Assembly: GCA_001942045.1 (NCBI GenBank)
Contig: MSTD01000008.1
Coordinates: 1-64,000, forward strand
Origin: Mycolicibacterium porcinum
Lineage (GTDB): Bacteria; Actinomycetota; Actinomycetes; Mycobacteriales; Mycobacteriaceae
DNA length: 64,000 nt
Reading direction: 5' to 3'
The position numbers were made by a program, and so were the translations under genes. This document shows positions 54,727-63,385 of the stretch, piece after piece. Position 1 is the stretch's first letter, and every line of letters starts with the position of its first letter. The notes under the pieces are model-generated. The model saw nothing but the letters and a program-made list of their open reading frames with translations, did not search any database and was not told the origin of the DNA.

Positions 54727-55875
54727 TCAGAGGCGCTCGATGATCGTGACGTTGGCGGTGCCGCCACCCTCACACATGGTCTGCAGGCCGTAGCGGCCGC
54801 CGGTGCGCTCCAGGGTGTTGAGCATGGTGGCGAACAGCTTGGCACCGGTGGCACCCAGCGGGTGACCCAGGGCGATGGCGCCGCCGCTCGGGTTGACCTT
54901 GGCCGGATCGGCCTTGGTCTCCTTGAGCCAGGCCAGCACAACCGGCGCAAAGGCCTCGTTGATCTCGACGGTGTCGATGTCCTCGATCGACAGGCCGGTC
55001 TTCTCCAGTGCGTACTGGGTGGCCGGGATCGGGCCGGTCAGCATCATCACCGGATCGTCGCCACGCGCGCTGATGTGATGGATGCGAGCGCGGGGCTTCA
55101 GGTTGTACTTGTTGACGGCTTCCTCCGACGCCAGCAGCACCGCGGCCGCACCGTCGGAGATCTGGCTGGCCAGCGCGGCGGTCAGCCGGCCGCCCTCGAC
55201 CAGCGGCTTGAGCGAGGCCAGCTTCTCCAGCGTCGACTCGCGCGGTCCCTCGTCGACGCCGAAGTCGCCGACCGGGATGATCTCGTTGTCGAAGTGCCCG
55301 GCCCGGATCGCGGCGAACGCCCGCTGGTGGCTGTTGTAGGCGAACTCCTCCATCTCCTCGCGGGAGATGTCCCACTTCTCGGCGATCATCTCCGAGCCGC
55401 GGAACTGCGAGATCTCCTGATCGCCGTAGCGGTGCAGCCAGCTCTTGGATTCGTTTGTGGGCGAGGTGAATCCGAACTCCTTGCCGACCACCATGGCCGA
55501 CGAGATCGGGATCCAGCTCATGTTCTGCATGCCGCCGGCCAGGATCAGGTCGGCCGTGCCGGACATGATGGCCTGGGCGCCGAACGAGATGGCCTGCTGG
55601 CTGGAACCGCACTGCCGGTCGACGGTGACGCCGGGGACGGCCTCGGGGTACCCGGCGGCCAGCCAGGTCAGGCGGCCGATGTTGCCGGCCTGCCCACCGA
55701 TGGCGTCGACACAGCCGACGATGACGTCGTCGACCGCACCCGGGTCGACGTCGTTGCGGTCGAAGATGGCGCGGAACGCGTGCACGCCCAGATCGATCGG
55801 ATGAACCTCGGACAGCGAGCCGTTCTTCTTTCCGACCGGCGTACGCACGGCGTCGACGATGTAGGCCTCAGGCAT
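54727..55875 (-). CDS. fadA6: Thiolase FadA6 (steroid ring degradation)
   Basis: A 382-residue thiolase. The nucleophilic cysteine is in VTVDRQCGSSQQAISFG, the His loop is [19 protein letters not shown], and the second Cys is MCEGGGTANV. In the KstR2 pathway FadA6 performs a thiolytic step on the CoA esters from rings C/D, after IpdF. Its ATG lies within the 3' end of kstR2 (8-bp overlap), so the regulator and enzyme are cotranscribed. Confidence 0.93.
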   Translation of the reverse strand: MPEAYIVDAVRTPVGKKNGSLSEVHPIDLGVHAFRAIFDRNDVDPGAVDDVIVGCVDAIGGQAGNIGRLTWLAAGYPEAVPGVTVDRQCGSSQQAISFGAQAIMSGTADLILAGGMQNMSWIPISSAMVVGKEFGFTSPTNESKSWLHRYGDQEISQFRGSEMIAEKWDISREEMEEFAYNSHQRAFAAIRAGHFDNEIIPVGDFGVDEGPRESTLEKLASLKPLVEGGRLTAALASQISDGAAAVLLASEEAVNKYNLKPRARIHHISARGDDPVMMLTGPIPATQYALEKTGLSIEDIDTVEINEAFAPVVLAWLKETKADPAKVNPSGGAIALGHPLGATGAKLFATMLNTLERTGGRYGLQTMCEGGGTANVTIIERL

Positions 55876-56491
55876 TGTTGGTCTCCTTTGACAGCGTGAT
55901 TCCGCCGAGAACTACGGCGAGGTATTGGCGGCCGACCTGCTCGGCCGTGAGGGGTCCACCCGGCTGGTACCAGCGGACCGAAACCCAGGTGGTGTCACGA
56001 ATGAACCGGTACACCAGGTCGACGTCGAGGTCCGGGCGGAAGGAGCCGTCGGCAACGCCCTCGTGGAGGATGTCCACCCACATCTTGCGCTGCTCGCGGT
56101 TCCGCTCATCGACGAACGCGAACTGCGGCTGGGAGGACAGTCGCTTGGCCTCGTCCTGATAGATGACCACCTGCGCGTGCCGGTGCTCGATCGCCTCGAA
56201 CGACGTCATGAAAAGGCCCGTCAACCGGCCCAACGGGCTGGTTTCGCGGTCCAGGATGTCCTCGTACCGCGCGAACAGCCAGTCCAGGAAGTCCTTGAGC
56301 ACTTCCTCGACCATCTGCTCTTTGGACTTGAAGTGGTGGTAGAGGCTGCCTGACAGGATTCCCGCGGAGTCGGCGATATCGCGAACCGTCGTCGCCTTCA
56401 GTCCGCGTTCGGCGAACATCGTGGCGGCAAGGTCGAGAAGCTCATCGCGTCTGCTCGCCGGCTGGGCAGGGGTATCCGGCTCCATCGACAC
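55868..56491 (-). CDS. kstR2: TetR-family repressor KstR2
   Basis: A 207-residue TetR regulator. The helix-turn-helix is TTVRDIADSAGILSGSLYHH then FKSKEQMVEEVLKDF; the ligand-binding domain occupies residues about 70-200. KstR2 represses genes for HIP degradation and responds to HIP-CoA. Its own operator lies just 9 bp upstream of the GTG (56491), so it autoregulates. ATG 56485 is an equally possible start. Position directly before fadA6 matches Rv3557c-Rv3556c. Confidence 0.94.
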   Translation of the reverse strand: MSMEPDTPAQPASRRDELLDLAATMFAERGLKATTVRDIADSAGILSGSLYHHFKSKEQMVEEVLKDFLDWLFARYEDILDRETSPLGRLTGLFMTSFEAIEHRHAQVVIYQDEAKRLSSQPQFAFVDERNREQRKMWVDILHEGVADGSFRPDLDVDLVYRFIRDTTWVSVRWYQPGGPLTAEQVGRQYLAVVLGGITLSKETNNA

Positions 56492-56500
56492 AGCATAGCA

Positions 56501-56514
56501 ACCAAGCGCTTGCT
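56501..56514. promoter_or_regulatory. KstR2 operator upstream of kstR2
   Basis: ACCAAGCGCTTGCT is an exact AnCAAGnnCTTGnT match, 9 bp before the kstR2 start and 6 bp from the stop of the membrane-protein gene upstream on the same strand. It supports autoregulation of kstR2-fadA6. Confidence 0.92.
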
Positions 56515-56520
56515 AGGTCA

Positions 56521-58041
56521 CTATCGGGCGTAGGTCGGCGACGAGCAGTACTCCGGCAGATCGGCGGTCGCCGGACGATCCGCCCGCCACCGCGACAGAT
56601 TGAACTGGTACCACGGATCCGAATTCGAGCGGTCAGAGCCCACGCACGCGCGGACATGCTCGGGCAACCGGGCCAGGGCCGGGTCGATGTCCGACGACAA
56701 ACCGGACAGGTACTCAGCGTCGAGCGCGCCGGTCTGCTCGAACCGGTCGATGTTGCGCTCGGCGATCAACCGCTCCGGGTTCAACGCCGCCAGACCGAGC
56801 AGTGCGAGCACACCCGCCACGAGGACTGCCCGGGGCAGCCACCGACCGGTCATCCGGATCCCGGCGATCGCGACGAGCACGAACACCACTCCCAGCCACA
56901 CCTCGGTGGTGATGACCATCAGCCTCTCGGTGCTGAAGCCGTATGCCTGTTGGTACAGCCACATCCGGTGGATCGCCGAGATCACCACGACAATCGAAGT
57001 GGCACAAAGAATTCCGACCAGCATTCGCAGCATCCGACGATCGGCGGCGGTGACCCGACCCGCCACTCGGATGACCACGCTGAGCACCAGCAGCGTCAGC
57101 GCGGAAACCCACAGCAACTGCCAGAACCCCTGTCGGGCATATTCGGCATACGTCAGCCCCTCGGTCTCCAGCACGTGGGTATGCCCGCCGAACAGCACAG
57201 TCGCCTGCACCGCGACGAACGCGATGAACAACGCGTCGAGCACCCCCAGCGGCACCGCCCACTCCCACCGCGGGACCGGCTGCATCGGCGCCGGGGCCAT
57301 CGCGTCCAGGCGCGGTGGGAACCGCACCAGGTAGGCACCGCCCAGCACGAACGTCACGACGATGCCGAAGACGACCGCCCGCGCCGCAAAGTCGACCCCG
57401 TCGAACGAGGGCACCAAGCTACCGGCAAGGTGCGCGAAGGCCGGGTCCGCGGCGGCGAACAGCGCGCCGAACACCACGACCAGGCCGACGGTGAGTCCGG
57501 CCACCGCGGCTACCCGCCCGAGGCTCGGCAGCCCCGAGCGACCTGGTGCCCGGGCCCTCACCGACTGCCCCGCCCAGCCGCGCAGTCGGCCGAACAACAC
57601 CCATGGAAGGAATGGGCCGGTGAAGACCGCCGTCCAGGTACGGCCACCGACCAGCGTGCACCAGCCGACGATCCAGGCCGCCATCAGGCACAGGGCACCC
57701 ATCCATTCGGCGGCCAGCACCGCCGGCACGGCCAACAGGGCCAGCGTCAGTCCGATGCCGACCCATTCGGAGCGGCTGGGGCGACGCGGTGCGGTGCCGT
57801 AGACAACTCCGAAGACCAGCAGGCCGACCACCAGGTATCCGATGCTGAGCACCGACACCCGCCACACCGCCGTGCCCATCAACCCAGCGACCAGGGCGGC
57901 CACCAGGACCCGGCGCGGAGCCGAGGCCAGCGGGGCGATCGGCCAAACCCGGCGCGACCACACTGTCCAACCCGGCTCCCCCTGGCGCGGTAACGCCGGC
58001 CCGATCAGCAGCGGCGGCACATCCGAAATCGTCGTCGTCAT
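56521..58041 (-). CDS. DUF4153/DUF4173-type polytopic membrane protein
   Basis: A 506-residue membrane protein with about ten to twelve helices, including TGPFLPWVLFGRLRG and DPAFAHLAGSLVPSFDGVD, typical of the DUF4153/4173 group, and a soluble C-terminal stretch of about 80 residues with RLPEHVRACVGSDR. Its ATG overlaps the histidine kinase stop by 4 bp, so it is in the same operon and may be a target or sensor partner of the two-component system. M. tuberculosis has a PPE gene at this place. Function unknown. Confidence 0.82.
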   Translation of the reverse strand: MTTTISDVPPLLIGPALPRQGEPGWTVWSRRVWPIAPLASAPRRVLVAALVAGLMGTAVWRVSVLSIGYLVVGLLVFGVVYGTAPRRPSRSEWVGIGLTLALLAVPAVLAAEWMGALCLMAAWIVGWCTLVGGRTWTAVFTGPFLPWVLFGRLRGWAGQSVRARAPGRSGLPSLGRVAAVAGLTVGLVVVFGALFAAADPAFAHLAGSLVPSFDGVDFAARAVVFGIVVTFVLGGAYLVRFPPRLDAMAPAPMQPVPRWEWAVPLGVLDALFIAFVAVQATVLFGGHTHVLETEGLTYAEYARQGFWQLLWVSALTLLVLSVVIRVAGRVTAADRRMLRMLVGILCATSIVVVISAIHRMWLYQQAYGFSTERLMVITTEVWLGVVFVLVAIAGIRMTGRWLPRAVLVAGVLALLGLAALNPERLIAERNIDRFEQTGALDAEYLSGLSSDIDPALARLPEHVRACVGSDRSNSDPWYQFNLSRWRADRPATADLPEYCSSPTYAR

Positions 58042-59066
58042 CGCGACCTCTCCCCCGTCCCGGGCTCAGGGATGCTGACCCTGATCCGACATCCCGACTC
58101 GGTGTCCATCACTTCGATGGCACCGCTGTGCAATTCGACTGCCCACCGCGCGATCGCCAGCCCCAGCCCGGTTCCGCCATCCGAGGTAGCGCCACGGGTG
58201 AACCGCTCGAAGACCCGCTCGCGTTCGGCAGGTGCGATGCCCGGTCCCTGATCGGTCACCTCGATCCGCAGGCCCGATGCCTCACGGGTGGCCAGCACCG
58301 TCACCCGGCCACCGGCCGGACTGTGTCGAATCGCGTTGTCCACCAGGTTCACCACGACCTGCCGCAGCCGGGCCGGGTCCGCCACCGCCTTCAGGTCCGG
58401 TGGCGACACCTTGAGCGTCACCGGCACTTCGGCGGCCGATACGGAGACGTGTTCGACGGCCTCACGCAGGAACTCGTCGACATCGAACCTGCTGATCTGC
58501 AACGGAATTGCGCCGCCTTCGAGGCGCGAGAGATCGAGCAGGTTGGTGACCAGCTCACCGAGGCGTTCGGTCTGCGACAGCGCCATCCGCATGGTCTCGG
58601 GATCGGGTTCGACGACGCCGTCCACCACGTTCTCCAGGACCGCCTGCAACGCGGTGATCGGGGTACGCAGCTCGTGCGACACATTGCCGATCAACCCGCG
58701 CCGGTACTCGTCGGCCGCACCGAGATCAGCCGCCATCTGGTTGAATGCCGTTGCCAATTGGCCGATTTCGTCGCGCGAGGTGGCACGAACCCGCAGGCTG
58801 TAGTCACCGCGGGCCATGGCCCGTGCCGCCGCCGTCATCTGCCGTAGCGGTGAGGTCATGCCGTGGGCGAGGAACTGCGTCAGGATCAGCGACGTGGCGA
58901 GCGCGGCCAGCAGCGCATATCGGAACTGCCAGCTGGCCCCGATCCAGAACGTGAAGGAGGCCAGCAGGATCGCCCCACCCACGAGCAGGCCGGTCTTGAC
59001 CTTGAACGACGCGAACGGGTCCAGTGGTCGGGGTAGCCGGTCCCAGAACTCGGCGATGGCGCTCAC
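58038..59066 (-). CDS. Sensor histidine kinase
   Basis: A 342-residue kinase. Two membrane helices at about residues 20-60 enclose hardly any periplasmic loop, so sensing is probably within the membrane. A HAMP domain follows (MTSPLRQMTAAARAMARGDY), then the H-box NVSHELRTPITALQAVLENV, the N-box VVNLVDNAIRHSP, and G-boxes DQGPGIAP and GGTGLGLAIA. GTG start overlaps the regulator stop by 4 bp. With the downstream DUF4153-type protein it makes a three-gene unit. I cannot identify the signal. Confidence 0.92.
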   Translation of the reverse strand: MSAIAEFWDRLPRPLDPFASFKVKTGLLVGGAILLASFTFWIGASWQFRYALLAALATSLILTQFLAHGMTSPLRQMTAAARAMARGDYSLRVRATSRDEIGQLATAFNQMAADLGAADEYRRGLIGNVSHELRTPITALQAVLENVVDGVVEPDPETMRMALSQTERLGELVTNLLDLSRLEGGAIPLQISRFDVDEFLREAVEHVSVSAAEVPVTLKVSPPDLKAVADPARLRQVVVNLVDNAIRHSPAGGRVTVLATREASGLRIEVTDQGPGIAPAERERVFERFTRGATSDGGTGLGLAIARWAVELHSGAIEVMDTESGCRIRVSIPEPGTGERSR

Positions 59067-59728
59067 CGCGGAACCTCCAAGGCATAACCGACGCCGTGCA
59101 CCGTGCGGATCAATTCCGATCCCAGCTTGCGCCGCAGCGCCTTGACGTGGCTGTCCACCGTCCGGGTCTCCACCTCCGAGGCCCAACCCCAGACGTGTTC
59201 GAGCAGCGTCTCGCGGGGCACCGCAGCCCTGGGCCTCCCGGCCAAGAACGCCAGCAGGTCGAATTCGGTTCGGGTCAGGTGGATCTCCTGATCTCCCTGA
59301 TGAACCCGGCGTTCGGTCAGGTCGATGCGGTAGTCGCCGACCGACAGCGGCTGATCACCGGCCGCCCGCTCCACGCGCCGCAACAACACCCGCACTCGTG
59401 CCACCAATTCACGCATGCTGAACGGCTTGGTCAGATAGTCGTCAGCACCGATACCCAGACCGATCAGCATGTCGGTCTCGTCGCTGCGCGCGGTCAGCAT
59501 CAACACCGGCACCACCCGTTCCGCCTGGATCCGCCGGCACACCTCCAGCCCGTCGAAACCGGGCAGCATGACGTCGAGTACCACCAGGTCAGGCTGGGTC
59601 GCCGCGGCGGCCGCCACCGCCGAGGGTCCGTCGACGGCGGTCTCGACCTCGAACGCCTCGGCGCGCAGCCTGGTGGCCACCGCGGACAAGATTGTCGGCT
59701 CGTCGTCGACCACCAGGATTCGTTTCAC
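59063..59728 (-). CDS. OmpR-family response regulator
   Basis: A 221-residue regulator: receiver domain with acidic pair ILVVDDEPT, phospho-acceptor in LVVLDVMLPGFDG and lysine in DDYLTKPFSMREL, then a winged-helix DNA-binding domain (ETRTVDSHVKALRRKLGSEL, VHGVGYALEVP). All the conserved residues are present, unlike in the LuxR-type protein at 20.4 kb. First gene of the operon with the kinase and membrane protein. Confidence 0.93.
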   Translation of the reverse strand: MKRILVVDDEPTILSAVATRLRAEAFEVETAVDGPSAVAAAAATQPDLVVLDVMLPGFDGLEVCRRIQAERVVPVLMLTARSDETDMLIGLGIGADDYLTKPFSMRELVARVRVLLRRVERAAGDQPLSVGDYRIDLTERRVHQGDQEIHLTRTEFDLLAFLAGRPRAAVPRETLLEHVWGWASEVETRTVDSHVKALRRKLGSELIRTVHGVGYALEVPR

Positions 59729-59792
59729 AGATCTGAGCGTAAGCGCAGGTTGTGGCGCTTATCGGCAGTGATTGTGAAGATCCTGTGGAGAC

Positions 59793-59832
59793 AATGCGGC
59801 CCCTGCCCGGAGTTCCGGACAGGGGCCGCATT
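59793..59832. terminator. Terminator after ipdF
   Basis: Arms AATGCGGCCCCTG and CAGGGGCCGCATT, extended inward by CCGGA/TCCGG with one mismatch. It is 12 bp beyond the ipdF stop and separates fadE30-ipdF from the response regulator operon. Confidence 0.85.
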
Positions 59833-59844
59833 GCAGAACCCCGA

Positions 59845-60636
59845 TCAGGCGCGCTGGCTGGAAACCGAGATGACCTCGCCGGTCAGGTAGCTCGAGTAGT
59901 CACTGGCCAGATAGGCGATCGTGGTGGCGATCTCCCACGGCTCGGCCGCCCGGCCGAACGCCTCGTCGCTGGACAGCCGATCCAGGAGCGCCGCGTCGGC
60001 CGACTTCTCCAGGAACTTGTGCCGTGCGATGCTCGGTGACACCGCGTTGATCCGCACCCCGAACTCGACGGCTTCGATTGCGCTGCAACGGGTCAGCGCC
60101 ATCACACCGGCCTTGGCGGCGGCGTAGTGCGACTGCGAGTGCTGCGCGCGCCAACCGAGAACACTGGCGTTGTTGACGATGACGCCGCCGTGCTCGACGC
60201 CACGGAAGTACCGCAGCGCAGCGCGCGTCGCCCGCATCACCGAGTTCAGCGTGACGTTGAGGACGCGGTCCCATTCGTCGTCGGTCATGTCGATCAGCGG
60301 GGTCTCGCCGCCAAGGCCGGCGTTGTTCACCAAAACGTCGAGGCGGCCCATCTTTTCGACCGTCCGGGCGATCAGCGCGTCGACCGCCTCGGTGGAGGTG
60401 ACGTCGCAGACCACGGCCTCGACCTTGCCGAGGCCCAGATCGGCCAGCTGATCGCGGGTCTCGTTCAGGCGTCGCTCGTGGTAGTCGGACACCACGACGT
60501 CGGCACCTTCCAGCAGGGCGCGGCGTGCGGTGGACGAGCCGATGCCGGTACCGGCGGCGGCGGTCACCAGGACGACCTTGCCCTTGAGCAGGCCGTGACC
60601 CTCAACCTCTTTGGGGGCTACTGAAAGATTGCTCAT
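59845..60636 (-). CDS. ipdF: Short-chain dehydrogenase IpdF
   Basis: A 263-residue SDR. The cofactor motif is VVLVTAAAGTGIGSSTARRA, slightly atypical TAAAGTGIG; then VLVNNAGLGGETP, NNASVLGWRAQHSQSHYAAAKAG with the catalytic Tyr and Lys. IpdF is the beta-hydroxyacyl-CoA dehydrogenase acting on the propanoyl-derived side chain of HIP-CoA intermediates. ATG 60636 overlaps the fadE30 stop by 4 bp (ATGA). Equivalent to Rv3559c. Confidence 0.93.
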   Translation of the reverse strand: MSNLSVAPKEVEGHGLLKGKVVLVTAAAGTGIGSSTARRALLEGADVVVSDYHERRLNETRDQLADLGLGKVEAVVCDVTSTEAVDALIARTVEKMGRLDVLVNNAGLGGETPLIDMTDDEWDRVLNVTLNSVMRATRAALRYFRGVEHGGVIVNNASVLGWRAQHSQSHYAAAKAGVMALTRCSAIEAVEFGVRINAVSPSIARHKFLEKSADAALLDRLSSDEAFGRAAEPWEIATTIAYLASDYSSYLTGEVISVSSQRA

Positions 60637-61781
60637 CCCTTGGCCTCTCGGGGTAGGCCGAGCACCCGCTCGGCGATGATGTTGCGCTGGATTTCGTTGG
60701 ACCCGCCGTAGATGGTGTCCGAACGCGAGAACAGGTACAGCCGCTGCCACTCGTCGAACTCACCCTCGGGCAACGTCAGCCCGGCCATGCCCTGCACGTC
60801 CATGGCGATCTCACCGAGCTCGCGATGCCAGTTGGCCCACAGCAGCTTGCTCACGTTGTCCTGCCCGGGCTGCTCGACGTCCATGGTCGCCAGCGCATAG
60901 GAACGCATGGCCTGCAGGCCGGTCCACGACTCGGTCAGCCTTTGGCGGATCAGCGGATCGTCAGCCGCACCGGTGCGCTTGGCCAGCTCGACCAGGTTCG
61001 AGTGCTCGCGGGCGTAACGGATCTGCTGGCCCAGCGTGGACACCCCGCGCTCGAAGGTCAGCGTGCCCATCGCCACCCGCCAGCCGTCACCGGGCTGACC
61101 GACCACCAGCGACGCCTCGGTGCGGGCGTCGTCGAAGAACACCTCGTTGAATTCGGAGTCTCCGGTCAGCTGGATGATCGGGCGGATCTCGACGCCCGGC
61201 TGATCCAACGGCACCAGCAGATAGGACAGCCCGGCATGCCGCTTGGAGCCCTTCTCGGTGCGCGCCACCACGAAGCACCACTGCGCCCAGTGCGCGAGCG
61301 ACGTCCACACCTTCTGACCGTTGATCACCCATTCGTCGCCGACCAGGTCAGCCGTCGTCGCCACATTGGCCAGGTCACTGCCGGCGTTGGGCTCGGAGTA
61401 ACCCTGGCTCCACAGCTCGGTGACGTCGAGGATCTTGGGCAGGAAACGCTTCTGCTGCTCGGGGGTGCCGTACTCGATGAGCGTCGGCCCGAGCAGCTCC
61501 TCGCCCAGGTGGTTGACCTTGTCCTGCGCTTTTGTGCGCGCGTACTCCTCGTAGAAGGCGACGCGGTGCGCGACCGACAGCCCGCGGCCGCCGTGCTCCA
61601 CCGGCCAGCCGAGGCAGGTCAACCCCGCCGCGGCCAGATGCTGATTCCACGCCCGGCGCTCTTCGAAGGCTTCGTGTTCACGCCCCGGTCCACCCAGGCC
61701 CTTGAGCGCTGCGAATTCGCCTACGAGATTGTCTGCGAGCCACTGCCGGACCTCGGCCCGGAACTCCTGGACCTCTATCAC
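60633..61781 (-). CDS. fadE30: Acyl-CoA dehydrogenase FadE30
   Basis: A 382-residue acyl-CoA dehydrogenase. SQGYSEPNAGSDLANVATTA and VINGQKVWTSLAHWAQWCFV form the substrate and flavin pocket; TLTFERGVSTLGQQIRYARE includes the likely catalytic glutamate and GGSNEIQRNIIAERVLGLP ends the protein. FadE30 dehydrogenates the 3-carbon side chain of 5-OH-HIP-CoA before IpdF. Starts 17 bp from a KstR2 operator shared with fadD3. Confidence 0.93.
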   Translation of the reverse strand: MIEVQEFRAEVRQWLADNLVGEFAALKGLGGPGREHEAFEERRAWNQHLAAAGLTCLGWPVEHGGRGLSVAHRVAFYEEYARTKAQDKVNHLGEELLGPTLIEYGTPEQQKRFLPKILDVTELWSQGYSEPNAGSDLANVATTADLVGDEWVINGQKVWTSLAHWAQWCFVVARTEKGSKRHAGLSYLLVPLDQPGVEIRPIIQLTGDSEFNEVFFDDARTEASLVVGQPGDGWRVAMGTLTFERGVSTLGQQIRYAREHSNLVELAKRTGAADDPLIRQRLTESWTGLQAMRSYALATMDVEQPGQDNVSKLLWANWHRELGEIAMDVQGMAGLTLPEGEFDEWQRLYLFSRSDTIYGGSNEIQRNIIAERVLGLPREAKG

Positions 61782-61797
61782 CCCTGTAGGCTAACCT

Positions 61798-61811
61798 ACC
61801 AAGCACTTGCT
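61798..61811. promoter_or_regulatory. KstR2 operator in the fadE30/fadD3 divergent promoter
   Basis: ACCAAGCACTTGCT matches AnCAAGnnCTTGnT exactly. It is 16 bp from the fadE30 ATG and 17 bp from the fadD3 ATG, almost exactly centred, so one dimer should shut off both. Confidence 0.92.
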
Positions 61812-61828
61812 TTGTTAAGGGAGCATCG

Positions 61829-63385
61829 ATGACGAGCGATCGCCGCACCGTGCCAGCGGTGCTGGACCGGGTTGCCGTGGAGTTTTCCGACCATGAAGCG
61901 CTGGTCAGTGACCATAAGCGCCTCACCTACTCGGAACTGCGCGGGCACGTACGCCAAGCCGCGGCGGCGATGATCGCGCTCGGTGTCCAGCCCGGCGACC
62001 GGGTGGCGATCTGGTCGCCCAACACCTGGCACTGGGTCGTGGCCTGCCTGGCCACCCACTACGCCGGCGCCGAGATGGTGCCGCTGAACACCCGCTACAC
62101 CGCCAGCGAGGCCACCGACATCCTGGCCCGCACCGAGACCCCGCTGTTGATCGCCTCGGGTGAGTTCCTCGGCTCGGACCGCGCCGCCGAACTGGACCGC
62201 GACGCCCTGCCGGCCCTCAAGCACATCGTGCGGGTGCCCGTAGAAGACGGGGACGAAGCAGCCGTCGTTTCTTGGGACGAGTTCGTCGCCCGCGGCACTG
62301 ATCTGGACTCCGTCGACGCCCGAGCCGCCGCGGTGCAACCCGACGACGTCTCCGACATCCTGTTCACCTCCGGCACCACAGGACGGAGCAAGGGTGTCCG
62401 GTGCGCACACCGCCAGTCGCTCGACGGATCGGCGGCCTGGGCCGAATGCGGCCAGGTCACCAGCACCGACCGCTACCTGTGCATCAACCCGTTCTTCCAC
62501 AACTTCGGCTACAAGGCCGGCATCCTGGCCTGCCTGCAGACCGGTGCGACGCTGTACCCGGTCCTCACGTTCAAGCCCGAGCAGGTACTGAAAACCATTG
62601 CCGAACAGCGCATCACGGTGCTGCCCGGGCCGCCGACCATCTTCCAGACGCTGCTCGACCATCCCAACCGTGCCGACTACGACCTGTCTTCGCTGCGCTT
62701 CTCTGTGACAGGCGCGGCCGTCGTCCCGGTGGTCCTGATCGAGCGGATGCAGTCCGAACTCGACATCGACATCGTGCTGACCGCGTACGGGCTGACGGAG
62801 GCGGCCGGATTCGGCACCATGTGCAGCGCCGAAGACGATGCCGTGACCGTGGCCACCACGTGCGGCCGACCGATCGCCGATTTTGAACTGCGCCTGGATG
62901 ATTCGGGCGAGGTTCTGCTGCGCGGCCCCAACGTCATGCTCGGCTACCTTGATGACCCGGAAGCCACCGCCGCGACCATCGACGCCGACGGCTGGTTACA
63001 CACCGGCGATATCGGCACGCTCGACGCACGCGGCAACCTGACCATCACCGACCGCCTGAAGGACATGTACATCAGCGGCGGGTTCAACGTGTACCCGGCC
63101 GAGATCGAGCAGGTGCTGGCCCGCCTGGATGGCGTGTCCGAGTCTGCGGTGATCGGCGTTCCCGACGAGCGGCTCGGCGAAGTCGGCAAGGCCTATGTGG
63201 TGGTCAAGCCGGGCGTGACGCTGGACGAGGCCGCTGTGATCGCTTACGCACGTGAGCATCTGGCGAACTTCAAGGTGCCGCGATCAGTTGAGTTTTTGGA
63301 TGTGCTGCCGCGAAATCCGGGCGGCAAGGTGATCAAGCCGGTGCTGCGGAGCAGAGGGACCCGAGAAGGGGTGCAATGGACCTGA
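61829..63385 (+). CDS. fadD3: HIP-CoA ligase FadD3
   Basis: A 518-residue adenylate-forming ligase. The P-loop is ILFTSGTTGRSKGVRCAHRQ; AYGLTEAAGFGTM, WLHTGDIGTLDARG and DRLKDMYISGGFNVYPAEIE are core motifs, and the catalytic lysine is in NPGGKVIKPVL. FadD3 activates the bicyclic product HIP (3aH-4(3'-propanoate)-7a-methylhexahydro-indane dione) with CoA, producing the KstR2 inducer. It leads a plus-strand operon, and fadE31 overlaps its end by 10 bp. Confidence 0.94.
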   Translation: MTSDRRTVPAVLDRVAVEFSDHEALVSDHKRLTYSELRGHVRQAAAAMIALGVQPGDRVAIWSPNTWHWVVACLATHYAGAEMVPLNTRYTASEATDILARTETPLLIASGEFLGSDRAAELDRDALPALKHIVRVPVEDGDEAAVVSWDEFVARGTDLDSVDARAAAVQPDDVSDILFTSGTTGRSKGVRCAHRQSLDGSAAWAECGQVTSTDRYLCINPFFHNFGYKAGILACLQTGATLYPVLTFKPEQVLKTIAEQRITVLPGPPTIFQTLLDHPNRADYDLSSLRFSVTGAAVVPVVLIERMQSELDIDIVLTAYGLTEAAGFGTMCSAEDDAVTVATTCGRPIADFELRLDDSGEVLLRGPNVMLGYLDDPEATAATIDADGWLHTGDIGTLDARGNLTITDRLKDMYISGGFNVYPAEIEQVLARLDGVSESAVIGVPDERLGEVGKAYVVVKPGVTLDEAAVIAYAREHLANFKVPRSVEFLDVLPRNPGGKVIKPVLRSRGTREGVQWT

